Source: Nitzschia sp. pyKryTriq1 (Eukaryota; Bacillariophyta; Bacillariophyceae; Bacillariales; Bacillariaceae). From it: 64,000 nt of DNA. The stretch covers positions 166,501 through 230,500 of the forward strand of contig OY101126.1 of the NCBI GenBank assembly GCA_956465555.1. Reading direction: 5' to 3'. Below are positions 49,328 to 60,358 of the stretch, one piece after another. Both the position numbers and the translations under genes were made by a program. Below the pieces are notes generated by a model. The model had not been told where the DNA came from. It did no database searches and saw only the letters and a program-made list of their open reading frames with translations. The first letter of the stretch is position 1. Every line of letters begins with the position of its first letter.

Positions 49328-50200
49328 CTATTCACTGTTAGAATCGCCAAGAGCAAAACTTACATACGTTTCACTCCCCGAATCGGTCTTGACAAAGACG
49401 ACTTTCACACCAGGGGTCGACAAGTAATCGACGGGAAAGTAATCATCTTTAACATTGCCATTCATGGCAAAGGGAGCGACATTCTCCTTGTGTTCATTCC
49501 CTTTCCAAGTATTGCCATCACTCCAGTTGAAGATAACCCAATCGACAGGACCCGTGGTTTCGGCACGAACGCTCAAGCTGGTTCCAATTTCGGCCAAGTC
49601 AAAATAGTCTCTCATTCCTACTTCACCAATCTCGGTGTCCGTGTCGGCGTTGATGAGAGTGAACTTGTTCACGAAAGAAGGTGGGGGATTTGTCGGGGAA
49701 GGCGTGGGTTCGTCAGTCGTAGGACTCGAATCGATGACTGCGAATGAGATGTATGTGGAGTACCCAGCTTCGGTCTCGGCAAAGACGACCTTGACACCTG
49801 GATAGGACAAATAGTCCACCGGATTCCACTTGTCACCATTATTGCCTCCCATGGCAAAGGGAGTGACCTTTTCCGTGTGTGTGGTATCGTCATTACCGTA
49901 AGTGAAGGTCACCGAGCCAACTTCACCTCGAGTATCGGCGCGTAGGCTGAGAGACTTTCCAGTCTCGGCCATGTCCACGAGATCACGCATGTCAATTTCT
50001 CCAATCTCGGATACGGTACTGCTGCTCGTATCCATGAGAGTGAATCCGGTAATGATAGCGAGTTCGAGGTCTCGGGCCGCGCCAGCAGCAGCTCCACCAC
50101 CAGCAACCCCACCACGGAGATTTTCCTTCGCGATCGCTGAGCCAGCGGCGAGAGCAAGCGTCAAAAACGAAAAGTAGTAGTTTTGGATGAAAGACTTCAT
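49328..50200 (-). CDS. Secreted protein with two FTLxNADTD-type repeats
   Basis: From Met at 50200 the protein has 290 residues; an upstream in-frame Met at 50260 would add 20 residues before the signal peptide, so the shorter form is preferred. The signal peptide is MKSFIQNYYFSFLTLALAAG (cut near AIA), followed by ENLRGG and a Gly/Ala linker. Two ~110-residue repeats follow: GFTLMDTSSSTVSEIGEIDM to YSTYISFAVIDS, and KFTLINADTDTEIGEVGMRD to ETYVSFALGDS. Both contain a LAxxGxSLSxRAxT motif, a PFAMxGN turn and a PVDYLSxPGVKVVF strand. They are joined by a Pro/Thr linker (TDEPTPSPTNPPP). This Ig-like beta module is found in secreted bacterial and algal proteins. It probably acts as an extracellular adhesive or sugar-binding unit; no enzyme motif is seen. 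Confidence 0.7.
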   Translation of the reverse strand: MKSFIQNYYFSFLTLALAAGSAIAKENLRGGVAGGGAAAGAARDLELAIITGFTLMDTSSSTVSEIGEIDMRDLVDMAETGKSLSLRADTRGEVGSVTFTYGNDDTTHTEKVTPFAMGGNNGDKWNPVDYLSYPGVKVVFAETEAGYSTYISFAVIDSSPTTDEPTPSPTNPPPSFVNKFTLINADTDTEIGEVGMRDYFDLAEIGTSLSVRAETTGPVDWVIFNWSDGNTWKGNEHKENVAPFAMNGNVKDDYFPVDYLSTPGVKVVFVKTDSGSETYVSFALGDSNSE

Positions 50201-51436
50201 AGTTGTAACGTAGTAGTATGTATTATTAGCGATGCTGACTGATCTACTAGTAGCTTGCAAGTCTGCCTTTCGTTTGTAGCTTGGAAAAATATTATGAGAT
50301 CAGTGGTTTCTGGAGCAGAGGTGAATTCTTCCATCGTTGCGAAGGAGTTGTTCTTGTTCTCCTGACAATCCTTTAGTCTTGCCAGATTATCTTGTGAGCA
50401 TGCAAGCGGTCTTGGGAATGCTCGACTATAAATACTTATGACTGTTTCGAAAGAAGCTCAACGGGCCGGCGGAGCAAGATAGGCGTTTCCAAGATGTGTC
50501 CATGATCAACTCTTCATTTCGTGAGCGTAATTAGCTCATCTCGAGAAACGGTCCTATTCTTTGTTCAATAAATCTCGAAGACTTGGACATTCTTTCCCTA
50601 CTACACCTACCAGTCAATATCCATGATATTCAAAATGAGATGGGGCATATTTGTGACTCCACGAAAGCGCCCCATGTGGGTCTTGCCTCTCTCGATTATT
50701 TTTCACATAAAATACCCAAGCAGGCCTAATTGTTGAATACGTGGTGAGAAACATTTATCGCCTTCTACACGTAGACTGGAACAACCAAGAAGGTGCAAGA
50801 CCGGGGATAAGACCGGGGATATATGTTGCGATATGTTGATATCAGACTCATAGGACTAACTGAAATGGACACGTCAGTCTATACATATCAAGAGGTCTAA
50901 TATAAGGGAGCTCACCGAGAACACTATGTGAGAAGGGTATGCGAGAACCCTTATGAGAACACATATATGAGACACCCAAGAACCCTACATATGGGAACCC
51001 GAGAACCCCATAAACGAGAAGACATACACAAATACGAGAAGACATATGGTACAGGAGAAAAAGACAAGAGTCTTGATAAGCTTACTCTTTTACAGAAGCA
51101 ACACTTGATAAGCTAAAAATACCATTTACTGCGATATACAAATAACGTGGTTGATCTTTCGTAACAGATATAATCGTGTACGAACACGTCCTCTTTCTAC
51201 CTGGACAGGAGCTCACTTTGAGTCGATTTGACACATCCGACCAAGTACGCACGTCACTTGGAGATGTGACGGTGAAAAATCCAAGAATCGTCGTCGTTCA
51301 TCGTCGACGATGATGGATGGATGCGATGTTCAATGAAATGTTCATCGTCGCATGCATGATGCATATGTCGGTGTCGACGCAGACACAATACCCGTACGTA
51401 CAGTACTGTACCGGTACGAGGTATACTCCCTCGAAG
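50201..51436. other. Intergenic region with purine-rich GAGAAC repeats
   Basis: At 50797-50820 a 12-mer (AAGACCGGGGAT) is repeated exactly. From 50910 to 51060 many variants of GAGAACCC and GAGAAGACATA occur, and CTTGATAAGCT is duplicated at 51072-51082 and 51104-51114. The segment from 50834 (TGTTG) to 51103 (CAACA) has LTR-like ends, but no target duplication, so an element is not claimed. TACCGGTA lies at 51409. No gene is seen. Confidence 0.4.
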
Positions 51437-52414
51437 ATGCATTTTGCTGTACTGTTGTTGATGTGCTCACTGAGTAGTACGTGCATATCAGTGGTGGATG
51501 GATTCTTCGTTGTTCCGTCCACGACGACGCCATATTGTACATTGATTTCTCGACCCAGTAAGGCGAATGTACTACGATCCGGATCCTTGCTAATTTTAAA
51601 CTCGGCATCATCCTTTCCTTTATCCGAATCAGAAAAGGATCGGCTACTTCTCGGAGAAGACGGTTTGTGTGCTTTTATTGCCGCCGAAATGCGACATTTT
51701 GTCAACGAGACCATGGTGGGATTCGACCAAGGCCTGGTCTACGGAAGCAAATGGAGCATGCCATTGGAGGAAAAGAAAAGGTTTGGTCTTTTGGATGGCA
51801 GCGACGAGGAAATCAATCATAATGAAGAGTATACAGAGGCGACCAAGACCTTCGCCGCGGAGGGCGGTGGGGACTTGGCGGTGGATTTGATTGTCCAGAC
51901 TACCGAATTGGCATTTCGTGAAGGTTGGCAGCAGACAGGACTCTTGTCGGCCTTGGGATCCGCTATTTTGTTCTTTCGGAATTACTATTTTGAGACTCCG
52001 ACATTGATCGCGGCTTGTGAACGGATTGGATTGAACGATTATACGATCGCTCATCACATTACCGACATGTACCATCATCGGTCGTTTCGAGGCGCGTACA
52101 CCAAAACCTTGGCACCTTCAGGAAAAGGCGAAATAGCGGCTCGCATTGCTGTCGGACTCGTTCCGGATCCTTCTTTATCTACTGCTAATACATCAGCAGG
52201 ATCTTCCAACCCTTCTAAGCAGCCATCCCCAGCCATGGAGAAGAATGAGCGAGAAGAAGAAGATGATGAATGTCTTGTTTGGTCGCCCACAACGCCCGGG
52301 GTCTGTTTGCATTGGAAGTCAGAGGATGATGCATGGCGGACAAAACGATTTGAACGTATCCAAATGGAGGGTACTCGGGATCCAAGACGTGGTGGTAGCG
52401 GGACGTCTCGATGA
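51437..52414 (+). CDS. Hypothetical protein with plastid-type leader
   Basis: The open frame begins at 51317, but Met at 51437 starts a good signal peptide (MHFAVLLLMCSLSSTCISVV) followed by DGFFVVP, which fits a diatom plastid presequence with Phe at +1; that gives 325 residues. The mature part has FIAAEMRHFVNETMVGFDQG, GGDLAVDLIVQTTELAFREG and ALGSAILFFRNYYFETPTLI, then IGLNDYTIAHHITDMYHHRS. These read as helical and conserved, but I do not recognise the family. The C-terminus is disordered and acidic, then basic. The thylakoid lumen or stroma is the likely site, by inference from the leader only. Confidence 0.6.
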   Translation: MHFAVLLLMCSLSSTCISVVDGFFVVPSTTTPYCTLISRPSKANVLRSGSLLILNSASSFPLSESEKDRLLLGEDGLCAFIAAEMRHFVNETMVGFDQGLVYGSKWSMPLEEKKRFGLLDGSDEEINHNEEYTEATKTFAAEGGGDLAVDLIVQTTELAFREGWQQTGLLSALGSAILFFRNYYFETPTLIAACERIGLNDYTIAHHITDMYHHRSFRGAYTKTLAPSGKGEIAARIAVGLVPDPSLSTANTSAGSSNPSKQPSPAMEKNEREEEDDECLVWSPTTPGVCLHWKSEDDAWRTKRFERIQMEGTRDPRRGGSGTSR

Positions 52415-53321
52415 TAGTGATGTATGATATGATGTGTACTTTGTACAAAATGAATCAATCCGCAAATACGAGCTGGTCGTCAATTCTACATGGCGCATAA
52501 TGTACTTGTGTCCCACGACTATGAGGATCATCGTGGTACTCGTGCTGGTCTAGAGTCGTTGGTCTTGGACGGAGAAAGACTGCTGTCACGACAGACAGCA
52601 CCAGTCTATGTGCTGAGGGTCACGACAGACAGCACCAGTCTATGTGCTGAGGACCCCGAATGGCTCAGCTCTGCAAACTTTGAGTTCCTCTACAGCTTCT
52701 CCTCACTGTGAGATATGCAAGCTACGAATACAGTACTCTAGTCAACTTTTGTTGAACCTACGCTCTAGAGTGGTGTTTTCGAAAGTGCCTTGGTTCACCA
52801 CCTAGTAGTAGCTAGAACGTACTCCTGCAGCAGCTGTTCACAAGTACTACTACTCTAGAGAGTTGGTGCGCGGCACTCTTTTCTTACAAGTAGTAGAGCA
52901 GCACTATTCGATCTCAGTAGCTCTAGCGAGAGTAGACTGCTGTTCGGGTATTATCGTCAAGCAGCGAAAAAGTAGTGTGCACCATGTGTCCAGAGTTTAG
53001 TCCTTGGTTGATCGACTTCGTCCGTTATCCTTGCTTCGTCGACCCTTGCTCGGCACCTACGCGTGACTCGACGAAACGCGAATCAATGATTTTAGTCGAA
53101 TGGGTCCAGTCGTGGGGATTCTTCGTTTTCGAGAACTGCGATCTGCGCCGCATGAAAGAAAATAGAACCCCGCGCCGACCCGCGACAATGGCGGCCGCAT
53201 AGTACTGTATTAGCGAAGCCCATTTGATGTATCCTGTTGTGACACCCGCATCGCAAAGACACAACACTGCATTGAAGCAAAGGCAGTAAACCATCCGACA
53301 CCCACCCACCATCCATCCACC
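52415..53321. other. Intergenic region with a 34-bp tandem duplication
   Basis: A 34-bp unit beginning TCACGACAGACAGCACCAGT is repeated at 52586-52619 and 52620-52652. TAG-rich words occur near 52800-52930. No gene is seen. The promoter of the choline-transporter-like gene should lie in the last few hundred bases. Confidence 0.5.
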
Positions 53322-55115
53322 ATGACCAAGCCAGAGGCTGTTGATGTGGAAGAGGCCCCGAACGCGACGCTAGTGGAGCCTCTACTTCCTTCGGCCCCCC
53401 CAGATGAGGAAGAACAAGCGGAAGCGGAACCCGTTGTCGTTCTGGCCAGCGACCCAAGTGTAGAACACGGTACGTGCGGCTTGTGAGACTACCGGTATAT
53501 TATTATGATTACTTGATGGATTATTCTTGCTCTGACCCTTGTTCCTTGTTTCAACTATCTTTAGAGTTCCCTGATTTGCGAGTCGATGAAACAACGTGGG
53601 ATCATGGAGAAGAACAAGCGCCGTCCTGTCGTAACTGGTTCTGGGCACTTTTCTTTATCAGTCAAGTCACCGCAATGCTCACTCTGGCGATCGTGGCAAC
53701 CGTGGAGCTCTCAAAAGGAGACTATAGTGAGCATATCCATGTGAATGTGACCAGCAGCTTGCTCGTTTTATTGACGATCATTTTCAGTATTGCGCTTCTT
53801 TCGGCCGTGTTGATTCTACTTCTTTTGAGCGCTCTGAGTGACATGATGATTCAAGTCAGTCTCGTGATATCGCCCATCTCCTCTGGATTTGCGGCTCTAG
53901 CGGCTCTACTCTTGGGACAGATTGGAGCTGCGTTGTTATTGGCCGTCTTTTGTGCTCTTGGAATTTGGTACGCCGTCGGTGTATGGCACCGAATCCCCTT
54001 TGCGTCCGCCAATCTCGCCATTGCCATGGCGGCCATTCATGCCCACAAGGGCCTTTTCACTTTGGCATATGCGACTACCGTTCTAGCCACTCTATGGTCC
54101 GTGATTTGGATCCTGGCAGCCGCTGAAGTGTCCGTAGTCCATCGGGAATGGATAATGGAATGTGCTGAGCCAACAGACCCTGATGGGGACTACGAATGCC
54201 AATGGACGACTCGAGGCAAATCGATTGCAGTGACGTTTCTTTTTTCTTTGTATTGGACCAGTCAAGTCATCAAGAATGTCCTTCATACGACCATTGCCGG
54301 TGTGGTGGGTACCTTTTGGTTCTCTCCCGAGACCAGCAGTACTAGCAACGGATCGTGTTGTGCGTATGATTCCACCATTTATGATTCTTGGGTTCGATCA
54401 GCAGTCTATTCCTTTGGAAGTATTTGTTTGGGAAGTCTATTGGTTGCCGTCTTGCAAGTGATGCAAATATTGGTACGACTGGCTCGCCAACAACGAGAGG
54501 ATCAAAATCGAGATCGACGAGGAGGTGGTGGATCCATTCTCTTTTGCTTATTGCAGTTTTTGGTCGATAACTTGGAGAAACTGATGGAGTACATCAATTC
54601 GTGGGCCTTTGGTAAGTATACAGCATCTACTATGAAAGGATGTCATAAATTATTCAGTGTCTCGCGAACTCACAATCAATGGCCTTTGTTCTCGACTACT
54701 TTGTTGCACAGTGTACGTTGGATTGTACGGCTATGAATACTGGACGGCGGGACACAAAGTCTATCAACTGTTCCAAGCACGTGGTTGGTCCGTCATATTG
54801 AACGACCATTTGGTCAGCCGATCATTGGGAACCATGCAACTCTTTATTGGAATCCTGTCCGGCGCACTAGCTGTCGTGTTGGGACTTTTCTTTTGGGGAT
54901 TGACAGTCAACCCGCTGGCGACGTTTATCTTGGGCATTGTCCTGGGAATGATATTGTCTAGCATTCAACTACAAGTCGTTACGAGTGCCGTCGAGACGAT
55001 AGTGGTTTGCTTTGCCGAGGCACCGAGTGCCCTCTTGGAAAATCATCCTCCCGAGCTATCCGGTCGGATGATCAGGGCTTGGCGAGCGGCGTATCCGGAC
55101 GAGTGCGGATTCTAA
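53322..55115 (+). CDS. Choline-transporter-like protein (SLC44/CTL family), three exons
   Basis: Exons 53322-53469, 53565-54611 and 54712-55115, joined by GTACGT..TAG and GTAAGT..CAG introns in phase 1, give 532 residues. The CTL family signature is strong: FWALFFISQVTAMLTLAIVA at the first helix, about ten hydrophobic segments, LFSLYWTSQVIKNVLHTTIA, GVVGTFWFSP, then AVYSFGSICLGSLLVAV. The last exon starts at VYVGLYGYEYWTAGHKVYQL and ends with CFAEAPSALLENHPPELSGR. CTL/SLC44 proteins move choline or other small amines across the plasma or organelle membrane; yeast Pns1 is a relative. The N-terminus is acidic and cytosolic. An extracellular loop with paired Cys (ECAEP, ECQW) is present. Length (family ~500-700) is normal. 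Confidence 0.85.
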
Positions 55116-55779
55116 TACAGAAAGAAGAAGAGTACGTAAGAAGATGACGCCAGACATGATCAATCAATCAATAGAAAGGTTGATAACAATTTATAATAGA
55201 TCGATGCTCGATTACTGGTAGAGAGTCGGGTTCTCTACACTATCTACGATGGTCGTACTTCTTTCTACTACTACCGTACTACAAGCTACTAGCTAGTATT
55301 GGATTTTGCCGCTGGAAACCGCATCGATCCATAACGACTTTGTTTTACACCCGTCCTTGCTTCGTCGGAACCTTCTTTCATCTTACGTACAGACAGACAG
55401 TCAGTCACTCGTCCCTCGTGCGTCCGCCGTACGGTACTGTACTATGTCCTCTGTACCACCTGCCACCGTAACCCTCTCAACCAATCAAATTGCAAGAAAG
55501 CTAGGAGCAGAATTGGCGGAATATAAGCCGACGCATGCGTTGATGTCTCCTTCTGGCTGGTCGTTGCGTTCTTCGCCCTATCATGTCGAGTGTCATGACA
55601 TTTTCGCTCTATTAAAGCGCTTCTATCCTTGGCATAAGCAACACCATCATAGCAGTATCAGCACATCGCCGCATCAGGATCATCCGAGAGACATCATTCG
55701 AACTGTATTTTCGAAATTGATCACTATCGTATCTAATATTCCTACTGTATACTCTCTAGAGCTATTAGACTAGACTACC
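55116..55779. other. Intergenic region with a possible small open frame
   Basis: An open frame ends at 55773, six bases before the next ATG. From Met at 55444 it would give 110 residues starting MSSVPPATVTLSTNQIARKL and containing a plausible YHVECHDIFALLKRFYPW stretch. It may be a small protein, an upstream open frame in the 5' leader of the next gene, or chance. The earlier part has GTAC words and no gene. Confidence 0.35.
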
Positions 55780-56805
55780 ATGAAAACTTCTTCTTCCTCC
55801 AGCAGCACCCAACTCTTGGATGATAGTCTGCTGACGGATCTTCTTAATACTAATCCAGCAGGAAAAGACACGCATGATGATGCTGCGGAACGCGAGAAGG
55901 AAGAATTATTTGCTGCCAAAATGCAAGCCTTGGATGAGCGTGCCAGAAACTTGTCGTTCCAGTCTCAGCCCATGTCCGCGGCACTGGGACGTTGCCTTTC
56001 TCAGTCAGATGTTCGGCTTTCAACTTCGATCCATTCCTTTTTGAGCGATGATGCGTTGCTAAGCAACACACGACGCCGAGCAGGGCAGCATTCTGCTACT
56101 ACTCGTACCAGGATGGCCAACGCCCCGTTTCCTCGGCACTTGACTGACCAAGAACGCAAAGAACGAGAAGAAGAGGCCAGAAAGAAAAAAGAAGAAGCGA
56201 AGGAAGATTTATTCGATTTGTTAGATGGTGTACTTGATATCACCGAAAGTGATGATGCCAACTACATCATGCCAAAGAGCGCATCGGTTCCTTCTTCGCT
56301 GAGAATTGCTGGCACGAGTACCGACAGCCACCGCAACAGCACCAGTGACAATCAAAATAACCTGGCCGATGCCATCCCTGGCTTTCATCAATCCTTCTCG
56401 AGTCTTCAACCTATCAGTGAGGAACAAGCTGGCATGGAGATTTCAATGCGCCATGACGAGATCGATGCTTCCGTTAGAAGCTCGTCGTCGGCGAAGCCTA
56501 CCAACAATGACTCGGTCGCTTCCATGGGTGGGAGCAAGAGTTATAATAATGGCAGTGGGAACATTTCTTCCGCTAGTGTGTTTCACGATAGCGTCGACTC
56601 GTCCTTGGCTCCCGAGCGAAAGGCAAAACTAGAAGAGCTGCTTGGGTTTCAGTCACAACGACGAGCGACTATCGATGAGCTGGAGCAGGTGATGGAAACA
56701 CCGAGAACCCACAGGAGGAGATTGATGACGCCTTCAGCTCACATCCCCGAAGAAACGCCGACTCAGCGTAACATGTTTGCTGGACTCGTCACGCTTCCCC
56801 TTTAG
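55780..56805 (+). CDS. Disordered Ser-rich hypothetical protein
   Basis: A 341-residue intronless frame. It contains a charged helical stretch (LTDQERKEREEEARKKKEEA, about 120-140, then KEDLFDLLDGVLDITESDD) that may form a coiled coil, and a second helix, APERKAKLEELLGFQSQRRA (about 277-296), with IDELEQVMETPRTHRRR. The rest is Ser/Asn/Thr-rich with many possible SP/TP and RxxS phosphosites. No signal peptide, membrane helix or known domain is visible. It could be a regulatory or scaffold protein; function is unknown. Confidence 0.6.
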   Translation: MKTSSSSSSTQLLDDSLLTDLLNTNPAGKDTHDDAAEREKEELFAAKMQALDERARNLSFQSQPMSAALGRCLSQSDVRLSTSIHSFLSDDALLSNTRRRAGQHSATTRTRMANAPFPRHLTDQERKEREEEARKKKEEAKEDLFDLLDGVLDITESDDANYIMPKSASVPSSLRIAGTSTDSHRNSTSDNQNNLADAIPGFHQSFSSLQPISEEQAGMEISMRHDEIDASVRSSSSAKPTNNDSVASMGGSKSYNNGSGNISSASVFHDSVDSSLAPERKAKLEELLGFQSQRRATIDELEQVMETPRTHRRRLMTPSAHIPEETPTQRNMFAGLVTLPL

Positions 56806-57471
56806 AGTGACAGAACCACAACATCCACCATTTTTCTGTTGCTCCTGCTCCACAGGCAGCTACCACGCATCTGCATTATTGTATACTAACTACATTGGGG
56901 GGGATACTAATTTATATTGAAGTTGTACTATATTAATACTAATAGAGCAAGAATATGTTTTGCTGCGGCATCCTGATAGTATTAGTAGTTACTCCTCTAT
57001 TTGGGGGAGCAAAGAAGGACGCCATGGGGCCGACTGATATGCTAGATCCGCTAGATCCACGACTAGATAGTCGTCAATAAGCATCAAGTACTCCAGCATT
57101 TGTTGAGTGAATACTACTACTCTATTATACAAAAGAGGATAGGATCTATAGTAGTAGCGCTCGAGAGTACTACTGCTCTAGAAACGTTGTCGAGGCGATG
57201 ATGGGATGTGGGATGAATATGGATGTAGATGATCATGATGACCACGAACGACCTGTCGGACTGCGCCGACTGACTTATTGTTGGGTGAAAAAAATAAAAG
57301 ATCCATATGCGCGCCCAAAAGAACTTTTATCTACTTTCAGGGTAGACTCTTCTTCCTTCTTCCCCTCTACTACTACTACTACTACTTCTGTTCGAGTATC
57401 TGTCTGTCAAACCACCACCAACTCTTGATTGAACATTGCCAGCTATTTGTCATATTTCCTGTTTACGTTTC
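56806..57471. other. Intergenic region
   Basis: TAG/TAC words, a run of nine G near 56896 and a CTAC triplet run near 57367. No gene is seen. The 3' end of the disordered-protein gene and the promoter of the Popeye-like gene lie here. Confidence 0.4.
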
Positions 57472-57658
57472 ATGATGGAAGGAATAGTACGGTCGGTTCT
57501 CGGAGGATCTCGAAGATTCATCCTTGGAGGAAGATCCGCAGGAAGAGGAGCCAGAGAGGTGATGCAGCGAGACGGGGGCCGCAGCTCGCGCCGGACATTC
57601 TCATCACTTCTTCACTCAAACAAATACGGTTCTGTCAGACAGTCGTTTTCGTCATCGT

Positions 57659-57689
<31 letters not shown>

Positions 57690-58260
57690 AGCACCATTTT
57701 GGAGCAACGACTTTTCCTTTTTCTACCAAAAGATTCCGTGGCTTCCAGCCGAAGGAAGGATGAGCATGACACCGAATGAATTGGCAGGCAACGTTTCTTC
57801 GATTTTGGTGCTGTGCGCTTACAGTATGACGGATATTTTGGCGTTGCGAGTGACGGCGATTGCCGCGACTCTATTGAGTTTATGCTTTCAATATTATCGA
57901 CCGACGCCCTTGTGGATTCCGATCCGATGGAATGCCGTCTTGTTGGCGATCAACATGACCATGGTTACGACACTATACTTGGAACGCCAGCGGGCCAACC
58001 ACATGGATCCCAAAATGGAGCAGCTCTTTGTCGACGGAAAATTTCAGAAACGAGGATTTGGTGGGAATAATGATGAGTCCGGATCGGAGGAGTCGAACCT
58101 CAGGACCACACCGACCCAGGACCAGACGATTGACGTGGTTGAAGTTTCACGTGGACCAATCTCATCCATTATAAACGAATGGTCGGCAGAGACCAAGCGA
58201 TCGTACGCAGATGTAGTTAAAACAGAGAAAGCGGCTCTTGCCACTTTCTCTGTCAAATGA
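57472..58260 (+). CDS. Popeye-domain-like membrane protein with organelle-type leader
   Basis: From Met at 57472 the protein has 262 residues (the frame opens at 57436 with another Met). The N-terminus is Arg/Ser/Gly-rich without acids (MMEGIVRSVLGGSRRFILGG), like a mitochondrial presequence. Residues about 100-170 contain two or three hydrophobic helices: LAGNVSSILVLCAYSMTDIL, ALRVTAIAATLLSLCFQYY and PTPLWIPIRWNAVLLAINMT. The SMTDIL...LR...FQYY..PLWIPIRWN layout is like the membrane part of Popeye-domain proteins. The cyclic-nucleotide-binding region that follows in animal Popeye proteins is not evident in the ~90 residues left, so this would be a short form. It is probably an inner-membrane protein of an organelle; function is unknown. 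Confidence 0.6.
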
Positions 58261-58950
58261 GTTTGTGAAAGTGGTTTAGTTTAGCTTTGTTTACCACTAG
58301 TATACAAAGGTAGCATCGTCCGACCCAGTTTGTTTAAGAACACTGGATATAGTCGCACCGATACATAGTTCCTCAACATTTGACAGAGAAAGGATGAGTG
58401 ACTTGTTTCCTCCCTACCTGCATGCATGCGCACAGTATAATATTGTACAACAAGAAGAAGAATCATGATTACTCATAGATATTATGATGCTCTATGTCCG
58501 AGAACAAAAAATGTATCCAGGAGAATTGTGAGCCAAGGCGCGTCCTCCCATTTAATAAAACAAATTCGGACCGCCTCCATCCGCCGGTCGGAAAAGTGAG
58601 AATTTCTTTAGCGATTTTCGACGACCTCATAGTAATCATTGAAGTTCGGGAAATTGGAGTGCCATAAAACTCCGAAAAAGCTCAAAAACCCAAAACACGT
58701 TGGTTTATCTTATGATCCGCTAGAGTTTGGGTACCGGTTGGCTACTCTACTACTACCGGTACGTTAGTATTGAATTTGACTACAGTACCTGGTACCAACT
58801 GCATGCGTGGTCGATTGGCACGATTGCTGTATGATACTTTGTTAACGTCCGTGTGTTTTACTAAATTAAATCCGCTCCTGCCTACCTACCGGTATGAGAT
58901 TGCATCATGGAAAATAATAGTAGACCTATGATAGTTTCATTATTTTTTGT

Positions 58951-59191
58951 GAGACTGCAGAGCTACGAACTGAGGAAGCTCTTGAAGTTCTGAACAAGGC
59001 AGCATCATCTCTCCAGCACCGACATCAACGACCGACCTGGACACGGAATGAGACTGGATTACTAGTGCTAAGAGAGTTCAATGGCCGCCCACCATCCCTT
59101 ATTCTCTGATCGAAAGATCGGCACCAAGAAGAACATCGTCAACAAATTGGAATTCGTACAAGAAAGAGAAGTGAATCATCAGGCTTCTTGA
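58951..59191 (+). pseudogene. Possible gene fragment, unknown family
   Basis: A 52-codon protein-like stretch (ELRTEEALEVLNKAASSLQH, then LLVLREFNGRPPSL) is followed without a gap by another in a second frame (DRKIGTKKNIVNKLEF, then VQEREVNHQAS). It has no start codon of its own. It looks like part of a decayed gene or an exon of a spliced gene I cannot trace. Confidence 0.3.
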
Positions 59192-59750
59192 GGCTTGTTG
59201 TTCCTTCTTGTTCTTTCTCCTCTGCTGTACTATTATTTACTTCAAGGAGAAGGATGATGGCTTTTACGATACTACCATTACGTACTAGTGGTAGACTGGA
59301 CTCTGCCATTACTCTCTAGAGTGGTGGGATAGGGTAAGAACTATTCTTGTGGGTCCGTCTTTGGTGCCCGTCGGTGGTTGAAGTTCGGTTTGGCGCGCAA
59401 AAAAGAGAATAATGTAGCTCCTACTACTACAGTAGTACTAGTTTATACTACCAGTTGAGAAGGCTTCGAACAACTCACCGGTACATACCGGGATAGAGAC
59501 CAGTACTTTTATTTACTACTTGTATGTTCCGGTATTTATTTGTATACTGCAAGTACGAGTGCCACCGGTGCAATACCGTTAGAGTCAAAGACGACACACT
59601 ACAGACAGAGTGCTTATTTCGCCTCCTTCCATTTGTTCCGATCCCGTAGAACCCAAACGTGGTTCGTGTCTCACATTTTGGCGCGCTCCGTAGAAACCTT
59701 ACCATTCGCTACGGCGCTGTGCCCAAGTCCCGCTTGATGATTGATTGATT

Positions 59751-59850
59751 GATTGATTCTCCGAATTTCTTCAAAATTTTCCCAGACATTATGTATGTGT
59801 GATTGATTCTCCGAATTTCTTCAAAATTTTCCCAGACATTATGCATGTGT
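59751..59850. repeat. 50-bp tandem duplication
   Basis: The unit starting GATTGATTCTCCGAATTTCT occurs twice head to tail (59751-59800 and 59801-59850) with a single difference near the end (TGTATGTGT versus TGCATGTGT). It is a recent local duplication beside a GATT array. Confidence 0.95.
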
Positions 59851-60358
59851 GGCCACCAACCGTACCAGTACGTACCGTTCGAGTGAACGTACCAGCCTTC
59901 GCTTCTTCAAACGAGAAAACGTTCCGGTAGCAAATTTTGAAATACTGCAATGCATGCATGCAATGCCAAACGCAAGTTTTCGCAATAGCATCCCGAATTG
60001 TAGACAATTGTGTGAACGCTGATAGATACAGTATGGAGTAGATATGCAACGGGCGGGTCTGGGTCCGAGCACGACGATTGAAAGAAGAGATTTGGCGAAA
60101 ACACGATTGAATAATAAAATGCTGATTAACACAGTCGTTTTATGATATTATTATGATAGTCTAGCAATAACATTAGACTTCCGAGGGGTTTCCAAAATGA
60201 GTTCATTTGAATAAGAGAGGATCATTATCTCGAATGAATGGTAGTGTTCCCCCTGAGTAGTAGTAGAAGTAGTAGTGGTAGCATAGCTCTGCGGCGTAGT
60301 CGCCGGCAGGACTTCAAACGCTGGGCTCTTGGCGGCTGGTGGTTTCAACAATAATAAC

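Larger units (their letters stand above)
58261..60358. other. Long intergenic region with tandem duplication and a coding remnant
   Basis: Two kilobases without an intact gene. It holds the remnant at 58951-59191, a 50-bp tandem duplication at 59751-59850, GATT repeats at 59739-59757, TACCGGTA at 58754 and 58887 and several GTAC words. Past the stop of the leftward gene, a minus-strand frame stays open at 60151-60351 after a GTAAGT, so that gene may have a further exon. Confidence 0.45.

Noticed and set aside
50834-51103. 270-bp segment with TGTTG...CAACA ends, like a solo Copia LTR
   Set aside because: No target-site duplication is found and there is no second copy or internal element in the window. 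Kept only as a note.
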